64,000 nt of DNA from CALMEH01 sp031409875 (GCA_031409875.1 JANNYB010000063.1:1-64000), one strand, 5' to 3'; shown: positions 1 through 9,286, numbered from the stretch's first letter. Numbers and translations: made by a program. Notes: generated by a model not told the origin, from the sequence alone.

Positions 1-225
1 TTTTGTCGCCCAAATCTACTGCTTTGAAACTTGCGCGAAAGATTCAATTTTGTTTTTAGGGTTGAATTGTTAAAACTGTCCAACATACATTTCTTCTTAA
101 ATCTAAACAGAAAAGTTGTTTCCGGGATGAAAAACCCATCTTTTCAAAAATTTCAATATACTGTCAGTTGAGAATCAAGTTGGCAGACTTTTATTTTGCT
201 GTCAAGATTTTTTTTATGCTTCGGT

Positions 226-361
226 AATGCCTCAATAAAAAGTTTTTTTGCCTGCGAAAGATACAAAAATAACGAAAAATAAATCAAACATTATATTTTT
301 TCGTGTCTTTCGTGTGTTTCGTGGGCAAAAAATCTTTCTGTAACTTTTTATTGAGGCTTTA
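226..361. repeat. Long intergenic inverted repeat, 'cctcaataaa' ends
   Basis: The ends are inverted (TGCCTCAATAAAAAG on the left, CTTTTTATTGAGGC on the right). The interior carries a second imperfect palindrome built from reiterated 'tttcgtgt' words. A sister copy with near-identical ends and interior lies at 58954-59082. It has the size and shape of a MITE-like element or large hairpin and encodes nothing. The rest of 1-393 is A/T-rich and shows no gene; it should hold the promoter of the following VOC gene. Confidence 0.75.
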
Positions 362-393
362 CTGTTCCGACAAGAAAAAACTTGCTAAAATTT

Positions 394-771
394 ATGATTA
401 TGGCGGAAGAATCTGAAAATTTGCGTTTTATGGGAACGGTTGATCATTGGGCGGTGAAATGCGCTGATTTGAGCGCGTCGGTCGAAGAATATAAACGGCT
501 CGGTTTTACGGTCGAAACGGTTTATGAAGATTGGGCAATGATGCGCGATGCGCGAGGTTTTGGCATTGCGCTTTTGCCGCCCGAATCGAAACATCCGCCG
601 CATATCGGCTTGAAAGTCGAAACTATGGAAGAACTTGAAGCCGCCGCAAAAAAAGAAAATCGCCCGATAAAACCGCACCGCGACGGCACTTCGTCGTTTT
701 ACACTAAAGGCATTGACGGCAATATCGTCGAACTAATTTATTATCCGAAAAGTCAGAACAGCGAGCGGTAG
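394..771 (+). CDS. VOC-superfamily (glyoxalase/bleomycin-resistance fold) protein
   Basis: Small single-domain protein of about 125 residues with the vicinal-oxygen-chelate pattern: an N-terminal strand with a metal-position His (VDHWAVKCADLSASVEEY), a helix, then strands ending in the typical GNIVELIYYP. Members bind a divalent metal and act as dioxygenases, isomerases or antibiotic-binding proteins; the substrate cannot be read from sequence. ATG at 394 or 400 is preferred over an upstream TTG, though no strong Shine-Dalgarno sequence is visible. The last residues (SQNSER) and the TAG stop fall inside a palindromic element, so the native C-terminus may have been replaced. It is convergent with trpS. 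Confidence 0.8.
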   Translation: MIMAEESENLRFMGTVDHWAVKCADLSASVEEYKRLGFTVETVYEDWAMMRDARGFGIALLPPESKHPPHIGLKVETMEELEAAAKKENRPIKPHRDGTSSFYTKGIDGNIVELIYYPKSQNSER

Positions 772-839
772 CGACCTGTTAAACTGCTAAATTCTGAACA
801 GTAAATTTTCACCGAGTCGCTACCGCTCCCCGTTCTAAC
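752..839. repeat. Palindromic element PAL-A, copy 1
   Basis: The left arm begins GTCAGAACAGCGAGCGGTAG and the right arm is its near-perfect reverse complement ending CCGTTCTAAC. It lies exactly between two convergent genes and supplies the TAG stop of both: the stop of the VOC gene at 769-771, and that of trpS at 835-837 on the other strand. Related copies lie at 7684, 20126, 27609, 29364, 29938 and 39205. It may also serve as a bidirectional terminator. Confidence 0.85.
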
Positions 840-1815
840 AGGAAATGCCCGTTTTCGTGTAAACGTCGCGCAGAGTTTCACGCGCTACGGTTCGCGCTTT
901 TTCCGCGCCAGTTTTTAAAATTTGTCTGAGCGTTTCGTCATCGAAATCTTTAACTTTTTCTTGAAACGGTTTTAAGAATTCGATCACGGCTTCGGCAAGT
1001 TCGGTTTTGAAATGTCCATAGCCTTTGCCTGCGAAATTTGCCTCGCATTCTTCCGGCGTTTTATTTGTCATTAATTGATAAATCGTCAGCAAATTGTTGA
1101 TTGCGGGGCGCGATTCGTCAAATTTTATATCCGTTCCCGAATCGGTAACGGCTTTCTTGAATTTCTTCAAAATCGTGTCGGCATCATCAAGCAAAAATAT
1201 CGAACCGTTTAAATTTTCATCCGATTTCGACATCTTTTTCGACGCGTCTTGAAGCGATAAAATATTTGCGCCGACGGGCGGAATGAAAGGCTCAGGCACG
1301 ACAAAAGTTTCACCAAAATCGCGGTTAAATCTTTCCGCCAAATCACGCGACAATTCGAGATGCTGTTTCTGATCTTTGCCGACCGGAACTAGATCGGTTT
1401 GATAAAGCAAAATATCCGCCGCCATCAAAATCGGATAAGTAAAAAGCCCGACTCCGGCACGTTCGGCGTTGCCTTTGCCTTTGTCTTTAAACTGCGTCAT
1501 TCGTTCGAGTTCGCCCATTTTTGCAATGGTTGAAAGAACCCACGAAAGTTCCGCGTGTTCGGAAACGTCCGATTGAATAAAGATCGTCGAAACGTCTGGA
1601 TTAACGCCTGCCGCGAGATAAATCCGCGCCAAATCCAAAGTTTTCTGCTTCAAAATTTCAGGGTTTTGCGGCAACGTAATCGCGTGAAGATTGACGATGC
1701 AATAAAAACTCTCATATTCGTCTTGAAGCGCAACCCAATTTTTCAACGCGCCCAAATAATTTCCGATGTGCAGATTTCCCGTCGGCTGTGCGCCGCTGAA
1801 GATTCGTTTTTTCAT
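835..1815 (-). CDS. trpS: Tryptophanyl-tRNA synthetase
   Basis: Class I aminoacyl-tRNA synthetase that charges tRNA-Trp in the cytoplasm. The 326-residue length is typical of bacterial TrpS. The start MKKRIFSGAQPTGNLHIGNY contains the HIGN version of the HIGH motif (residues ~16-19), and KMSKSDEN carries the KMSKS loop (~residue 193). The TrpS signature with DLVPVGKDQKQHLE is present. The gene ends inside a palindromic element that supplies its stop codon. A site-2 protease gene lies upstream on the same strand, separated by a large hairpin, an arrangement often seen for trpS. Confidence 0.97.
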   Translation of the reverse strand: MKKRIFSGAQPTGNLHIGNYLGALKNWVALQDEYESFYCIVNLHAITLPQNPEILKQKTLDLARIYLAAGVNPDVSTIFIQSDVSEHAELSWVLSTIAKMGELERMTQFKDKGKGNAERAGVGLFTYPILMAADILLYQTDLVPVGKDQKQHLELSRDLAERFNRDFGETFVVPEPFIPPVGANILSLQDASKKMSKSDENLNGSIFLLDDADTILKKFKKAVTDSGTDIKFDESRPAINNLLTIYQLMTNKTPEECEANFAGKGYGHFKTELAEAVIEFLKPFQEKVKDFDDETLRQILKTGAEKARTVARETLRDVYTKTGISC

Positions 1816-1844
1816 TGTATAAAGCTAAAATCAGATTTGTTTTA

Positions 1845-1918
1845 TTGACCGCGAAACACGCAAAATACGCGAAATTATTTATTCTTATTTTTCGCGTATT
1901 TCGCGTGTTTCGCGGTCA
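1845..1918. repeat. Intergenic hairpin of 'cgcgaaacacg' words
   Basis: Inverted repeat TTGACCGCGAAACACG... / ...CGTGTTTCGCGGTCAA around an A/T-rich loop. The arms are low-complexity reiterations of 'gcgaaa/tacgcg'. Sister hairpins with the same vocabulary lie at 12561-12642 and 54926-54998. It lies between the site-2 protease gene and trpS and could terminate or process that transcript. Confidence 0.8.
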
Positions 1919-1938
1919 AATTCTTCTGATATTTTAAA

Positions 1939-2613
1939 TTAAAAAAGTAAATACAAAATAAAATTAGTAATCGGACTGGTCAGAAAACTGACAATTCCAA
2001 GCTGAATCAAAACTATTAAAATCAAAAATCCGTAAGTTTCGAGCAGTTCGATAATCGGTTCAAACGAACGCGGCAGAAACGATTGCAAAGCCTTACTGCC
2101 ATCGAGCGGCGGAAAAGGCAACAAATTGAAAACCGCCAAACCGACGTTCATAATTATCGTCATTACGAGCAGAGTCCAAAGCGGCGCGGTAATGCCGACG
2201 GCGATGTTTTCGCGTGTAAAAACATTAAACGCAATCAAAACTTTCAAGATAATGCTGACCGAAGTCGCAAGTATCAAATTAACCGCAATTCCGGCAAGCG
2301 AAACGCAAACATTCGCCAAATCTTTTTTGCGCCATTTGAGCGGATTTACCGGAGTCGGTTTGCCCCACGCAATCAGCGGAATGTTGCCTGCGGTGTTCAT
2401 ATAACCGACCAAAAAACCGATAATCGGCAACAAAAGTGTGCCAATCGGGTCAATGTGCGGAATCGGATTGAGCGTTACGCGACCTAAACGATACGCCGTG
2501 TCGTCGCCGAATTTCATCGAAGTCCAAGCGTGTGCGGCTTCGTGCGCCGAAACCGCAAAAATCCAGACGACCATATAAATTATTAATTTTGAAAGAAAAT
2601 CTACAATATCCAT
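1939..2613 (-). CDS. Site-2 protease family (M50) membrane metalloprotease
   Basis: Polytopic inner-membrane zinc protease of about 224 residues, the usual size of the short M50B-like group. The first membrane segment carries the zinc motif HEAAH (residues ~24-28). A C-terminal segment carries NLLPFPPLDGS, which matches the family's third ligand motif with its Asp. Several hydrophobic segments are visible. The ATG at 2613 is preceded by a good GGAG about nine bases upstream; the open frame also has a TTG one codon earlier. Such proteases cleave membrane-embedded substrates, but the substrate here is unknown. It sits upstream of trpS. Confidence 0.9.
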   Translation of the reverse strand: MDIVDFLSKLIIYMVVWIFAVSAHEAAHAWTSMKFGDDTAYRLGRVTLNPIPHIDPIGTLLLPIIGFLVGYMNTAGNIPLIAWGKPTPVNPLKWRKKDLANVCVSLAGIAVNLILATSVSIILKVLIAFNVFTRENIAVGITAPLWTLLVMTIIMNVGLAVFNLLPFPPLDGSKALQSFLPRSFEPIIELLETYGFLILIVLIQLGIVSFLTSPITNFILYLLF

Positions 2614-2743
2614 CAATTATTTCTCCAATTCCCAGCCGAATTTGCAAGTTATCGCTTCAATTTGTTAGTGTCAAAGCAAAGGAATTTTGTTGTCTTGACG
2701 CTTAAATTGTGCCATTCTTTTAGCACAAAACAAAATCAAAATT

Positions 2744-3955
2744 ATGCGAAAACATATTGTCGTGATTGCCAGCGAACACAAAGGAAACGAGTTTTTAGAA
2801 GAATGTCAAAACGCGGGTTGGCACGTTACGCTCGTAACGCGCAAGGAACTGCTTGATTATCCGTGGTCTTGGACTGCGCTCAATGATGTCAAAACAGTTG
2901 AAAAAGGAGCGACTGCCGAAGATTATATTCGGGCAATTACGAATATCGCCGGAGATTTGCCGATTGACCGCGTTGTCGGATTAGACGAATTCGACGTTTT
3001 GACCGCCGCCAAAGCGCGTGAGCATCTGCAAATGGAAGGAATTTCCGGCAGTTACGGACTTCGTTTCCGCGATAAATTGCGGATGCGAATTTTAGCTTGC
3101 GAGGTCGGATTGCCGTGTCCCGAATTTGTCGGCACGTTTAATGCCGAAGCCGTAAATAATTATCTCCAAACAACTCCTGCGCCGTGGATTGTCAAACCGC
3201 GCACGGAAGTTTCGGCTTTCGGAATTAGAAAATGCGAAACGTCGGAACAGGTTTGGGAAGTTTTGAGCGGACTCGATTCGCGCAACACTTGGCGCGATCA
3301 TCCGTCGCAATTTTTGGTTGAAAAATTTATTGCAGGCAAAGTTTTTCACGTTGATTCGGTCGTTGTTGACGGCAAAATCGTGCTTTCGGGCGTGAGCGAA
3401 TACGGCACGCCGCCGTTCACCGTAACGCATCAAGGCGGCGTTTTTACAACTTTTACGGTTGACTATAAATCTAAGGAACGCAAAGAGTTAGAGAAATTAA
3501 ACAAAAAACTTCTCGAAGGTTTTGAATACAAACGCGGTGTTGCCCACGCCGAATTTTTACAATCTGCGGAAACTGGCGAATTTTATTTGCTCGAAGTTGC
3601 GTGTCGCGTCGGCGGCGCATACATCGCTAACGTCCACGAACACGCGAGCGGTTTCAGTCTTTGGCGCGAATGGGCAAGGCTCGAAACCGAAACGCCGGAA
3701 AATCCATACAAACCGCCGAAAATCCGCAAAGATTATGCCGGAATCGCGCTTTGTTTGGCAAATGAAGAAATGCCCGACACATCGCATTACACGGACGAGG
3801 AAATCGTCTATCGCGTTACAAAACCGAACCACGTCGGGCTGATTTTTTATTCAAAGAAAAAAGAACGCCTCGAAGAACTTTTGCAAACTTACAGCGAAAG
3901 AATCGCCAACGATTTTCTCGCCGTCGCGCCCGCGAAAGAGCGTTATGACGATTGA
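2744..3955 (+). CDS. ATP-grasp domain protein
   Basis: A 403-residue protein with the layout of an ATP-grasp carboxylate-amine/thiol ligase. There is an N-terminal pre-ATP-grasp region (RKHIVVIASEHKGNEF), a central nucleotide-binding part with the lysine segment PWIVKPRTEVSAFGI and the VEKFIAGKVFHVDSVV strand, then the catalytic segment EFYLLEVACRVGGAYI with metal-binding Glu. Family members ligate an acid to an amine or thiol with ATP; the substrates cannot be assigned. It is monocistronic: upstream is a divergent gap with the protease gene and downstream is a clear terminator. No Shine-Dalgarno sequence precedes the ATG. Confidence 0.85.
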   Translation: MRKHIVVIASEHKGNEFLEECQNAGWHVTLVTRKELLDYPWSWTALNDVKTVEKGATAEDYIRAITNIAGDLPIDRVVGLDEFDVLTAAKAREHLQMEGISGSYGLRFRDKLRMRILACEVGLPCPEFVGTFNAEAVNNYLQTTPAPWIVKPRTEVSAFGIRKCETSEQVWEVLSGLDSRNTWRDHPSQFLVEKFIAGKVFHVDSVVVDGKIVLSGVSEYGTPPFTVTHQGGVFTTFTVDYKSKERKELEKLNKKLLEGFEYKRGVAHAEFLQSAETGEFYLLEVACRVGGAYIANVHEHASGFSLWREWARLETETPENPYKPPKIRKDYAGIALCLANEEMPDTSHYTDEEIVYRVTKPNHVGLIFYSKKKERLEELLQTYSERIANDFLAVAPAKERYDD

Positions 3956-3981
3956 AAAACTCATTTTTTTTGAAAGCTAAG

Positions 3982-4017
3982 AAAAGCGGAATGAACTTAA
4001 GTTTATTCCGCTTTTTG
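3982..4017 (+). terminator. Rho-independent terminator after the ATP-grasp gene
   Basis: Stem AAAAGCGGAAT / ATTCCGCTTTTT with a short loop followed by a T-rich run, 26 bases downstream of the stop codon. Confidence 0.85.
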
Positions 4018-4031
4018 TATGAAAAAAATTG

Positions 4032-4060
4032 TTGACATCGGCGCGTTTTAGGTAGAAAAT
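4032..4060 (+). promoter_or_regulatory. Candidate sigma70-type promoter for the FG-GAP protein
   Basis: A perfect TTGACA at 4032-4037 is followed by a weak -10 region (TAGAAA or GAAAAT, 15-17 bases later). It lies about 85 bases before the start codon and just after the preceding terminator. The -10 match is poor, so the assignment is tentative. Confidence 0.4.
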
Positions 4061-4145
4061 ATTACTGTTCACGCCCTTAAAGTATTCATCCCGAAAAAAT
4101 CGGCGAGAAGTTTCTATCAAATTTTTAAATAGTAGGAGAAGTTGT

Positions 4146-7100
4146 ATGTTTTTGGAAAGAAAAATCGTTGGAAAGAATTTTATCGTAAAAGTTATCGGGT
4201 TTGTTTTGTGTTACGTTATGATTTTCGGGTTTCCGGCGGCAGCTTGGGCGCAAACGAAAGTTAAAAACACGAATAAGAAATCCACGAAAGAGGAAAAAAC
4301 GAAGCCGTCTGCGAGCAGAAATATTCCGCTTAATCTTGGCAAATTGCCGAATTCGATAAAAAATAAAGTGCGCGACGACCAGATAAAAGGTGAAACTTTT
4401 CGCGGCGACGCGGGCATTACCGAAACGGTCGAGCAGATAATGGAGCGTGAACGCAACACGCCGAAAGAAGTGTTTGACCCGAATAAAGTCGAAACGGAAG
4501 TCGAACACGAAGAATATCGCCCGAACAAAATCCAGCCGTTTGAAGGCGCAAATCAATCGCGTTTTCCGATTAGCCGAAACGATGATTTGCTCGTCAATAA
4601 TCTTTTGCCGCAGACCGTCGGCACAAGCATTGCCGGACCGGGCAGAAACACCGATGGCATCGGCGCAATTCCGCCGGACAGCATCGGCGATGTCGGTCCG
4701 ACGCAGGTCTTGATGCACGCCAACGGGCGCGTTAAAGTTTATGACAAATTAACCGGTGCCGTCGGCGGTTTGGACGTGGTTGATACGACATTTTGGAATT
4801 CGGTCAGAAACGGTGCCGGAATTTCCGATCCGCGTGTTGAATACGACCGTCTGAGCGGACGCTGGTTTCTGACGATGATCAATGTTTCCAATACATTGAA
4901 TCGGGTAATGATTGCCGTCAGCAGCGGTCCGACGATAACGAATACGGCGAGTTTTACATTTTTTCAAATTACGACCGCTACGCAGTTTCTCGATTACGAA
5001 ACTTTGGGCGTTGATGCCAACGCTCTGTATATTGGCGGCAATATTTTCACTAGTGGCGTCGGTTCATTTGCCAGCACTCGCGGTTATGTCGTCAACAAAG
5101 CAAATTTATTGGCTAACACTTTGACAGTGACGGTTTTCAATGGTTTGGCGACAGGTGCAGGTGCAGGTCCATTAACTCCGCAAGGCGTGAGCAACGATGA
5201 CGCGAGCTTTACCGAAGGTTATTTTATCGGGACAGATAATGCCGCATTCAGCTTGCTGCAAATGCGTCGCGTCAGCACGCCGGGCGGAGTTCCGACAATT
5301 TCGGCAAATATCAACGTTAGCACCGCACCATTAACGACAACTTATCCGCTCGGCGGATTTACGGGTGTCGGAGTTCCATATCAAGGCGTTTTGTCCAGCA
5401 GAACTTTAGATGATTTGGACGACCGGCTTTTTCAGGCACAAATTACCAGAGATAATGTAACAGGCGTTTCCAGACTTTGGACTTCGCATAATATTGAAGT
5501 AAATACTACCGGTGTTGCCGACACAGCGGGCAATCGCAACGGTTCGCGTTGGTATGAAATCACGAATCTGACCGGAACGCCTTCGATAAATCAGCAAGGC
5601 ACGCTTTTCGATTCAGCCGCCGCCAATCCGAACAGTTTCTGGATTCCGAGCATTGCGGTTTCGGGTCAGGGACACGCGGCAATCGGCGCAAGTTCGGCAG
5701 GTTTGGCGCGTTTTCCATCGCTTTATGCGGCTGGCAGATTCAGAACCGACGTGCTTGGCACAACGCAAGCTCCGACTCTGACTCAAACCAGCACAACGAC
5801 TTACAATCTCGAAAGCGCGAACACGAAACAGCGTTGGGGCGATTATTCAAAAATGAGTGCTGATCCGTGCGACAATCAATCAATGTGGCACGTCGGCGAA
5901 TATTCCGATGCCGCTAATTCGTGGCAAATGCGAGCCGTCCAACTGCTTGCGCCCGCGCCGCCCGCAAGTCCGACACCTGCGCCTTCAAGCACCGGCGCGG
6001 GACAGGCAAGCGTGAATGTTGTCGTTACCGGCGTTTCGGTTGCCGGCACGGAATTTTACGATAATCCGGCAGGTTTTATCTGCAACGCTTCGTGTTCGAC
6101 AACCGGCACCGGAACTTGTCATATTGCGGCAGCCGTAACTGCTTCGCCGTTGCTCGTGCCGCTGGCGATTAACAGCGTAACTTTTAATTCTCCGACGCAG
6201 GTAACGCTCAATCTGAACACTGTCGGCGCAACTGCCGGAACGCACACAATTCAGATTCGCAACCCGGACGGACAAGCAACGACTTTTAATTTACAGATTT
6301 TGCCCGTGCTTGCTGCATCTGCACCGCTCGGCGGAAAAATCGTCAATTCGCAAAATCAGCCGATTCCGAATGTTACGGTTTCATTACTCGATACGCAGTC
6401 GAGCGTAACGCAAACGGCGCAAACAAATTCGAGCGGCGATTATATTTTTGACAAAACCTTAGTCGGGCAAAGCTATGTTGCCACGCCTTCGCGTCAAGAC
6501 TTTACATTCGAGCCGCAAAGCCGCGTCATTTCGCATCAGGAAGAAAATCTGACCGTTGATTTCGTCGGCACATCGAGCGTCGTTTCAAATAATATTTTCA
6601 ACGATTTTGATGGCGACGGGCGAACCGATTTTGCCGTTTTCCGTCCGACGGAAGGCAGATGGTATATCTGGCAAAGTCAGACAAACACGATGCGTGCGGA
6701 AAATTGGGGCTTGGCTTCGGACACGCTCGCGCCCGCCGATTTTGACGGCGACGGCAAGACCGATTTGGCGGTTTATCGTCCGTCGGAAGGAAATTGGTAT
6801 ATTCGCCGAAGCAGCGGCGGAAATCCGCAAACCTTGAAGCTCGGCGGCAAAGGCGACATTCCCGTTGCCGGTCATTATGACGGCGACGCGCAAGCCGACA
6901 TTGCCGTCTGGCGACCGAAAACCGGAACGTGGAATATTCTGCAAAGTTCCAATAATCAAACGCGCCAAGTTTCGTGGGGAACTTCGGGCGACCGTCCGTT
7001 GCCGCGCGATTTTGACGGCGATGGCAAAGTTGACCCGACCGTTTATCGTCCGTCTGACGGCAGATGGTATCTGATGTATTCGGGAAATTCCGGCACGAAT

Positions 7101-7424
7101 TCGATTCCGTTCGGCGTTTCTTCCGATGCAGTAACTCCGGCGGATTTTGACGGCGACGGCAAAACCGACATCGCTGTTTATCGCGGTGATGCAGGCGCGT
7201 GGTTTGTCCAAAAAAGTTCGGATTCAACCGCTGAAATTACTCTGTTCGGGCTAAACGGCGATAAAACCGTCGCGGGCGATTATGACGGCGACGGGCGCAG
7301 TGATTTCGCGCTGTTCCGCCCAAGCGATTCGACGTGGTATGTTAAACAAACGAACGGCGGTTTAATCGCCTTCAAATGGGGCGCAAGCGGAGATTATCCG
7401 GCAATTCCGGGTTATTTGAAATAA
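4146..7424 (+). CDS. Secreted FG-GAP/VCBS-repeat protein with carboxypeptidase-regulatory-like domain
   Basis: A 1092-residue exported protein. An N-terminal hydrophobic segment ending AAAWAQT looks like a signal peptide. The large N-terminal half is a beta-rich region I do not recognise. It is followed by an IPT/TIG-like region (~residues 620-715) and a carboxypeptidase-D regulatory-like domain (PLGGKIVNSQNQPIPNVTVS, ~725-810). Six FG-GAP-type repeats follow (~816-1092), each opening with a DxDGDGxxD calcium-loop motif and -AVYRP. The repeats resemble those of the protease at 56889. The ATG has AGGAG seven bases upstream. A clean terminator follows. A role in surface adhesion or extracellular substrate binding is inference. 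Confidence 0.85.
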   Translation: MFLERKIVGKNFIVKVIGFVLCYVMIFGFPAAAWAQTKVKNTNKKSTKEEKTKPSASRNIPLNLGKLPNSIKNKVRDDQIKGETFRGDAGITETVEQIMERERNTPKEVFDPNKVETEVEHEEYRPNKIQPFEGANQSRFPISRNDDLLVNNLLPQTVGTSIAGPGRNTDGIGAIPPDSIGDVGPTQVLMHANGRVKVYDKLTGAVGGLDVVDTTFWNSVRNGAGISDPRVEYDRLSGRWFLTMINVSNTLNRVMIAVSSGPTITNTASFTFFQITTATQFLDYETLGVDANALYIGGNIFTSGVGSFASTRGYVVNKANLLANTLTVTVFNGLATGAGAGPLTPQGVSNDDASFTEGYFIGTDNAAFSLLQMRRVSTPGGVPTISANINVSTAPLTTTYPLGGFTGVGVPYQGVLSSRTLDDLDDRLFQAQITRDNVTGVSRLWTSHNIEVNTTGVADTAGNRNGSRWYEITNLTGTPSINQQGTLFDSAAANPNSFWIPSIAVSGQGHAAIGASSAGLARFPSLYAAGRFRTDVLGTTQAPTLTQTSTTTYNLESANTKQRWGDYSKMSADPCDNQSMWHVGEYSDAANSWQMRAVQLLAPAPPASPTPAPSSTGAGQASVNVVVTGVSVAGTEFYDNPAGFICNASCSTTGTGTCHIAAAVTASPLLVPLAINSVTFNSPTQVTLNLNTVGATAGTHTIQIRNPDGQATTFNLQILPVLAASAPLGGKIVNSQNQPIPNVTVSLLDTQSSVTQTAQTNSSGDYIFDKTLVGQSYVATPSRQDFTFEPQSRVISHQEENLTVDFVGTSSVVSNNIFNDFDGDGRTDFAVFRPTEGRWYIWQSQTNTMRAENWGLASDTLAPADFDGDGKTDLAVYRPSEGNWYIRRSSGGNPQTLKLGGKGDIPVAGHYDGDAQADIAVWRPKTGTWNILQSSNNQTRQVSWGTSGDRPLPRDFDGDGKVDPTVYRPSDGRWYLMYSGNSGTNSIPFGVSSDAVTPADFDGDGKTDIAVYRGDAGAWFVQKSSDSTAEITLFGLNGDKTVAGDYDGDGRSDFALFRPSDSTWYVKQTNGGLIAFKWGASGDYPAIPGYLK

Positions 7425-7447
7425 TTCGCCGCTATATTGCAAAAAAA

Positions 7448-7489
7448 AGAAAGGCATCGAAATTCATTGTTTCGATGCCTTTTCTTTTT
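7448..7489 (+). terminator. Rho-independent terminator
   Basis: Stem AAAGGCATCGAA / TTCGATGCCTTTT with A-rich and T-rich flanks, just after the FG-GAP protein gene. The symmetric A/T flanks could serve both strands. Confidence 0.85.
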
Positions 7490-7517
7490 ACATTTCATCA
7501 TTTATCCTTAAATCTTT

Positions 7518-8771
7518 ATGACTGCTGACAAAAACTCACCCGAAATTTTAGACCACGATTTGAATCAATATTTCCCCGAACTTTTAAAGTTCAACTCAAT
7601 CGAAGAAACTGAAAAATCAACCGTTTATCAAAAAATTAAACCGACCGTCGAGCGGATTTTAAATGCCGTTGTGCGTGAAGATTTGTCAGAACCGTCTGCG
7701 GTAGCGGATGGTTTAAGTTTGCCCTCGAAACCTTCAAAAAATAATCTTCAACCGCCCGCTACCGCAGACGGTTCTGACACGATTTCGACAATCGCTTGGA
7801 ACATCGAGCGCGGAAATATTTACGATGGAATTGTTGACGCGCTGAAAAATCACGATGGTTTGAAAAATAAAGATTTATATTTGCTCACCGAACTCGATTA
7901 TGGAATGGCACGGAGCGAAAATCGTTTTATCGCGCAAGATTTAGCGCGGGAATTGAAGTTAAATTACGCTTTTGCGCCCGTTTATATCGCTTTGCAAAAA
8001 GGCAGTGGCGTTGAATCGGAGATGGTCGGCGAGAACACGAAATCAATTCACGGATTGGCGATGTTTTCAAAATTTCCGATGAAAAACGTCCACGCGGTTG
8101 CGCTTCCGAACGGCAAAGATAAAATGTGGGGCAAGGAAAAACGGCTCGGATATTTGCGTGCTTTGATTGCCGACATCGAACATCCCGCAGGCGATTTTCG
8201 CGCCGTAACTATTCATCTCGACGCGCATTCTTCGCGCAAACATCGGCATTTGCAAATGAAAATCATTCTCGACGCGCTCGACAAATTGCCGAAACTTCCC
8301 GTAATTCTCGGCGGCGATTGGAACACAACGACTTACAACGCGCAAACCGCAAATCACGCTATCGCCGGATATTTTTGGCGCGTGTTGATGGGCGTAAAAA
8401 ATGTCGTCAAAAATCATCTTCCGCATCCCGACCGACATTTTGAAAAAGGACTTTTCGGCGAATTAGAACAGCGCGGATTTGAATATAAAAATTTTAACGA
8501 ATCAGGCGCGGGAACGCTGCATTACGACATCGAAAGCATCGAAAAAAACACGAATTTAGCCGATTGGGTGCCGGCGTGGTGTTTTCCGTTTATCTTTTGG
8601 GCGGCACGTCGTGTTGGCGGAAAAGTTTCGGGAAGACTCGATTGGTTTGCCGGAAAATCAATCGAAATTGTCGGCAAACCAAACACAATCGGCAATTTAA
8701 AAAATGAAAATAGCGTTCCGCTTTCTGACCACGACGCTATCGGCTTGGACTTTACGCTTCTAAAAAGCTAA
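7518..8771 (+). CDS. Endonuclease/exonuclease/phosphatase-family protein with in-frame palindrome
   Basis: A 417-residue cytoplasmic protein with the EEP fold. Motifs seen are IAWNIERGN (Asn/Glu metal site), LLTELDYGMA (catalytic Glu), TIHLDAHSS (His), ILGGDWNTTT (GDxN) and PLSDHDAIGLDF (SDH). All key residues are present, so it is probably an active Mg-dependent phosphodiesterase; its substrate (DNA, RNA, inositol phosphate, lipid) is unknown. Residues ~56-88, between an N-terminal extension and the catalytic domain, are translated from a palindromic repeat (LSEPSAVADGL...LQPPATADGSD). The element keeps the frame open and lies outside the fold. The Shine-Dalgarno sequence is weak. Confidence 0.85.
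   Translation: MTADKNSPEILDHDLNQYFPELLKFNSIEETEKSTVYQKIKPTVERILNAVVREDLSEPSAVADGLSLPSKPSKNNLQPPATADGSDTISTIAWNIERGNIYDGIVDALKNHDGLKNKDLYLLTELDYGMARSENRFIAQDLARELKLNYAFAPVYIALQKGSGVESEMVGENTKSIHGLAMFSKFPMKNVHAVALPNGKDKMWGKEKRLGYLRALIADIEHPAGDFRAVTIHLDAHSSRKHRHLQMKIILDALDKLPKLPVILGGDWNTTTYNAQTANHAIAGYFWRVLMGVKNVVKNHLPHPDRHFEKGLFGELEQRGFEYKNFNESGAGTLHYDIESIEKNTNLADWVPAWCFPFIFWAARRVGGKVSGRLDWFAGKSIEIVGKPNTIGNLKNENSVPLSDHDAIGLDFTLLKS
7684..7779. repeat. PAL-A copy 2, in frame inside a CDS
   Basis: TGTCAGAACCGTCTGCGGTA at the left end is mirrored by TACCGCAGACGGTTCTGACA at the right end. The element is 96 bp, a multiple of three, and is read as about 32 codons of the EEP-family protein without a stop. 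Confidence 0.9.
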
Positions 8772-8829
8772 AATTTACAATTCCGAAAAGAATCTGGAAT
8801 TTGGAATCTGGAATTCGGAATGTAAAATT

Positions 8830-9081
8830 ATGGAAGTATCTTTTTGCCAAACGCTCAGTTTTAACGCTGACACATTTGAATATGATGTCGTTTCACACGA
8901 AAACGGCAACGCGACGGTTATTAAATTTCCGATTGACGCAAAGCAATACAGTCCCGGCGATGTCGTTGTCGTTTTGGATAAGGACGAAATTGTTTTTCAC
9001 GGAATTATCGGTAAATTTGAAGACGGTGAAGCCTACGCTTCCGATCCGAAAGGCTCGCTTTTAGCCGCAACTGTTCAGTAA
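8830..9081 (+). CDS. Small conserved-looking hypothetical protein
   Basis: An 83-residue acidic protein. The composition looks genuine: alternating strand-like segments such as GDVVVVLDKDEIVFHGII suggest a small beta barrel. I do not recognise the family. It follows the EEP-family gene by about 60 bases and precedes tRNA-Ala. A competing +1-frame reading (8801-9064) is Arg/Leu-rich and unlike a protein. The short gap upstream contains the word 'gaatctggaat', which recurs in the hairpin at 48356-48435. Confidence 0.6.
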   Translation: MEVSFCQTLSFNADTFEYDVVSHENGNATVIKFPIDAKQYSPGDVVVVLDKDEIVFHGIIGKFEDGEAYASDPKGSLLAATVQ

Positions 9082-9174
9082 TTTGCGATTTTATTGCTTG
9101 ACGCTTTCAATTTCTTGCGATAATTTTATTTTTTAAGAATCTGAAATCTGAAATCTGAAATTTGAAATTAAATC

Positions 9175-9251
<77 letters not shown>

Positions 9252-9258
9252 AATTTTC

Positions 9259-9286
9259 AAGCACTTAACATTGTTAGGTGCTTTTT
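9259..9286 (+). terminator. Terminator of tRNA-Ala
   Basis: Imperfect stem AAGCACTTAACA / TGTTAGGTGCTT with a T-run immediately 3' of the tRNA CCA end. Confidence 0.8.

Noticed and set aside
226..361. Promoter-only leader of the VOC gene
   Set aside because: The segment is a repeat with a sister copy at 58954-59082, so it is an element rather than a gene-specific regulator.
6585..7227. Two long minus-strand ORFs opposite the FG-GAP repeats
   Set aside because: Arg-rich shadows created by repetitive GAC/GGC codons.
8801..9064. Alternative 87-codon ORF
   Set aside because: Arg/Leu/Thr-rich with no Shine-Dalgarno; the 8830-9081 frame reads like a real protein.
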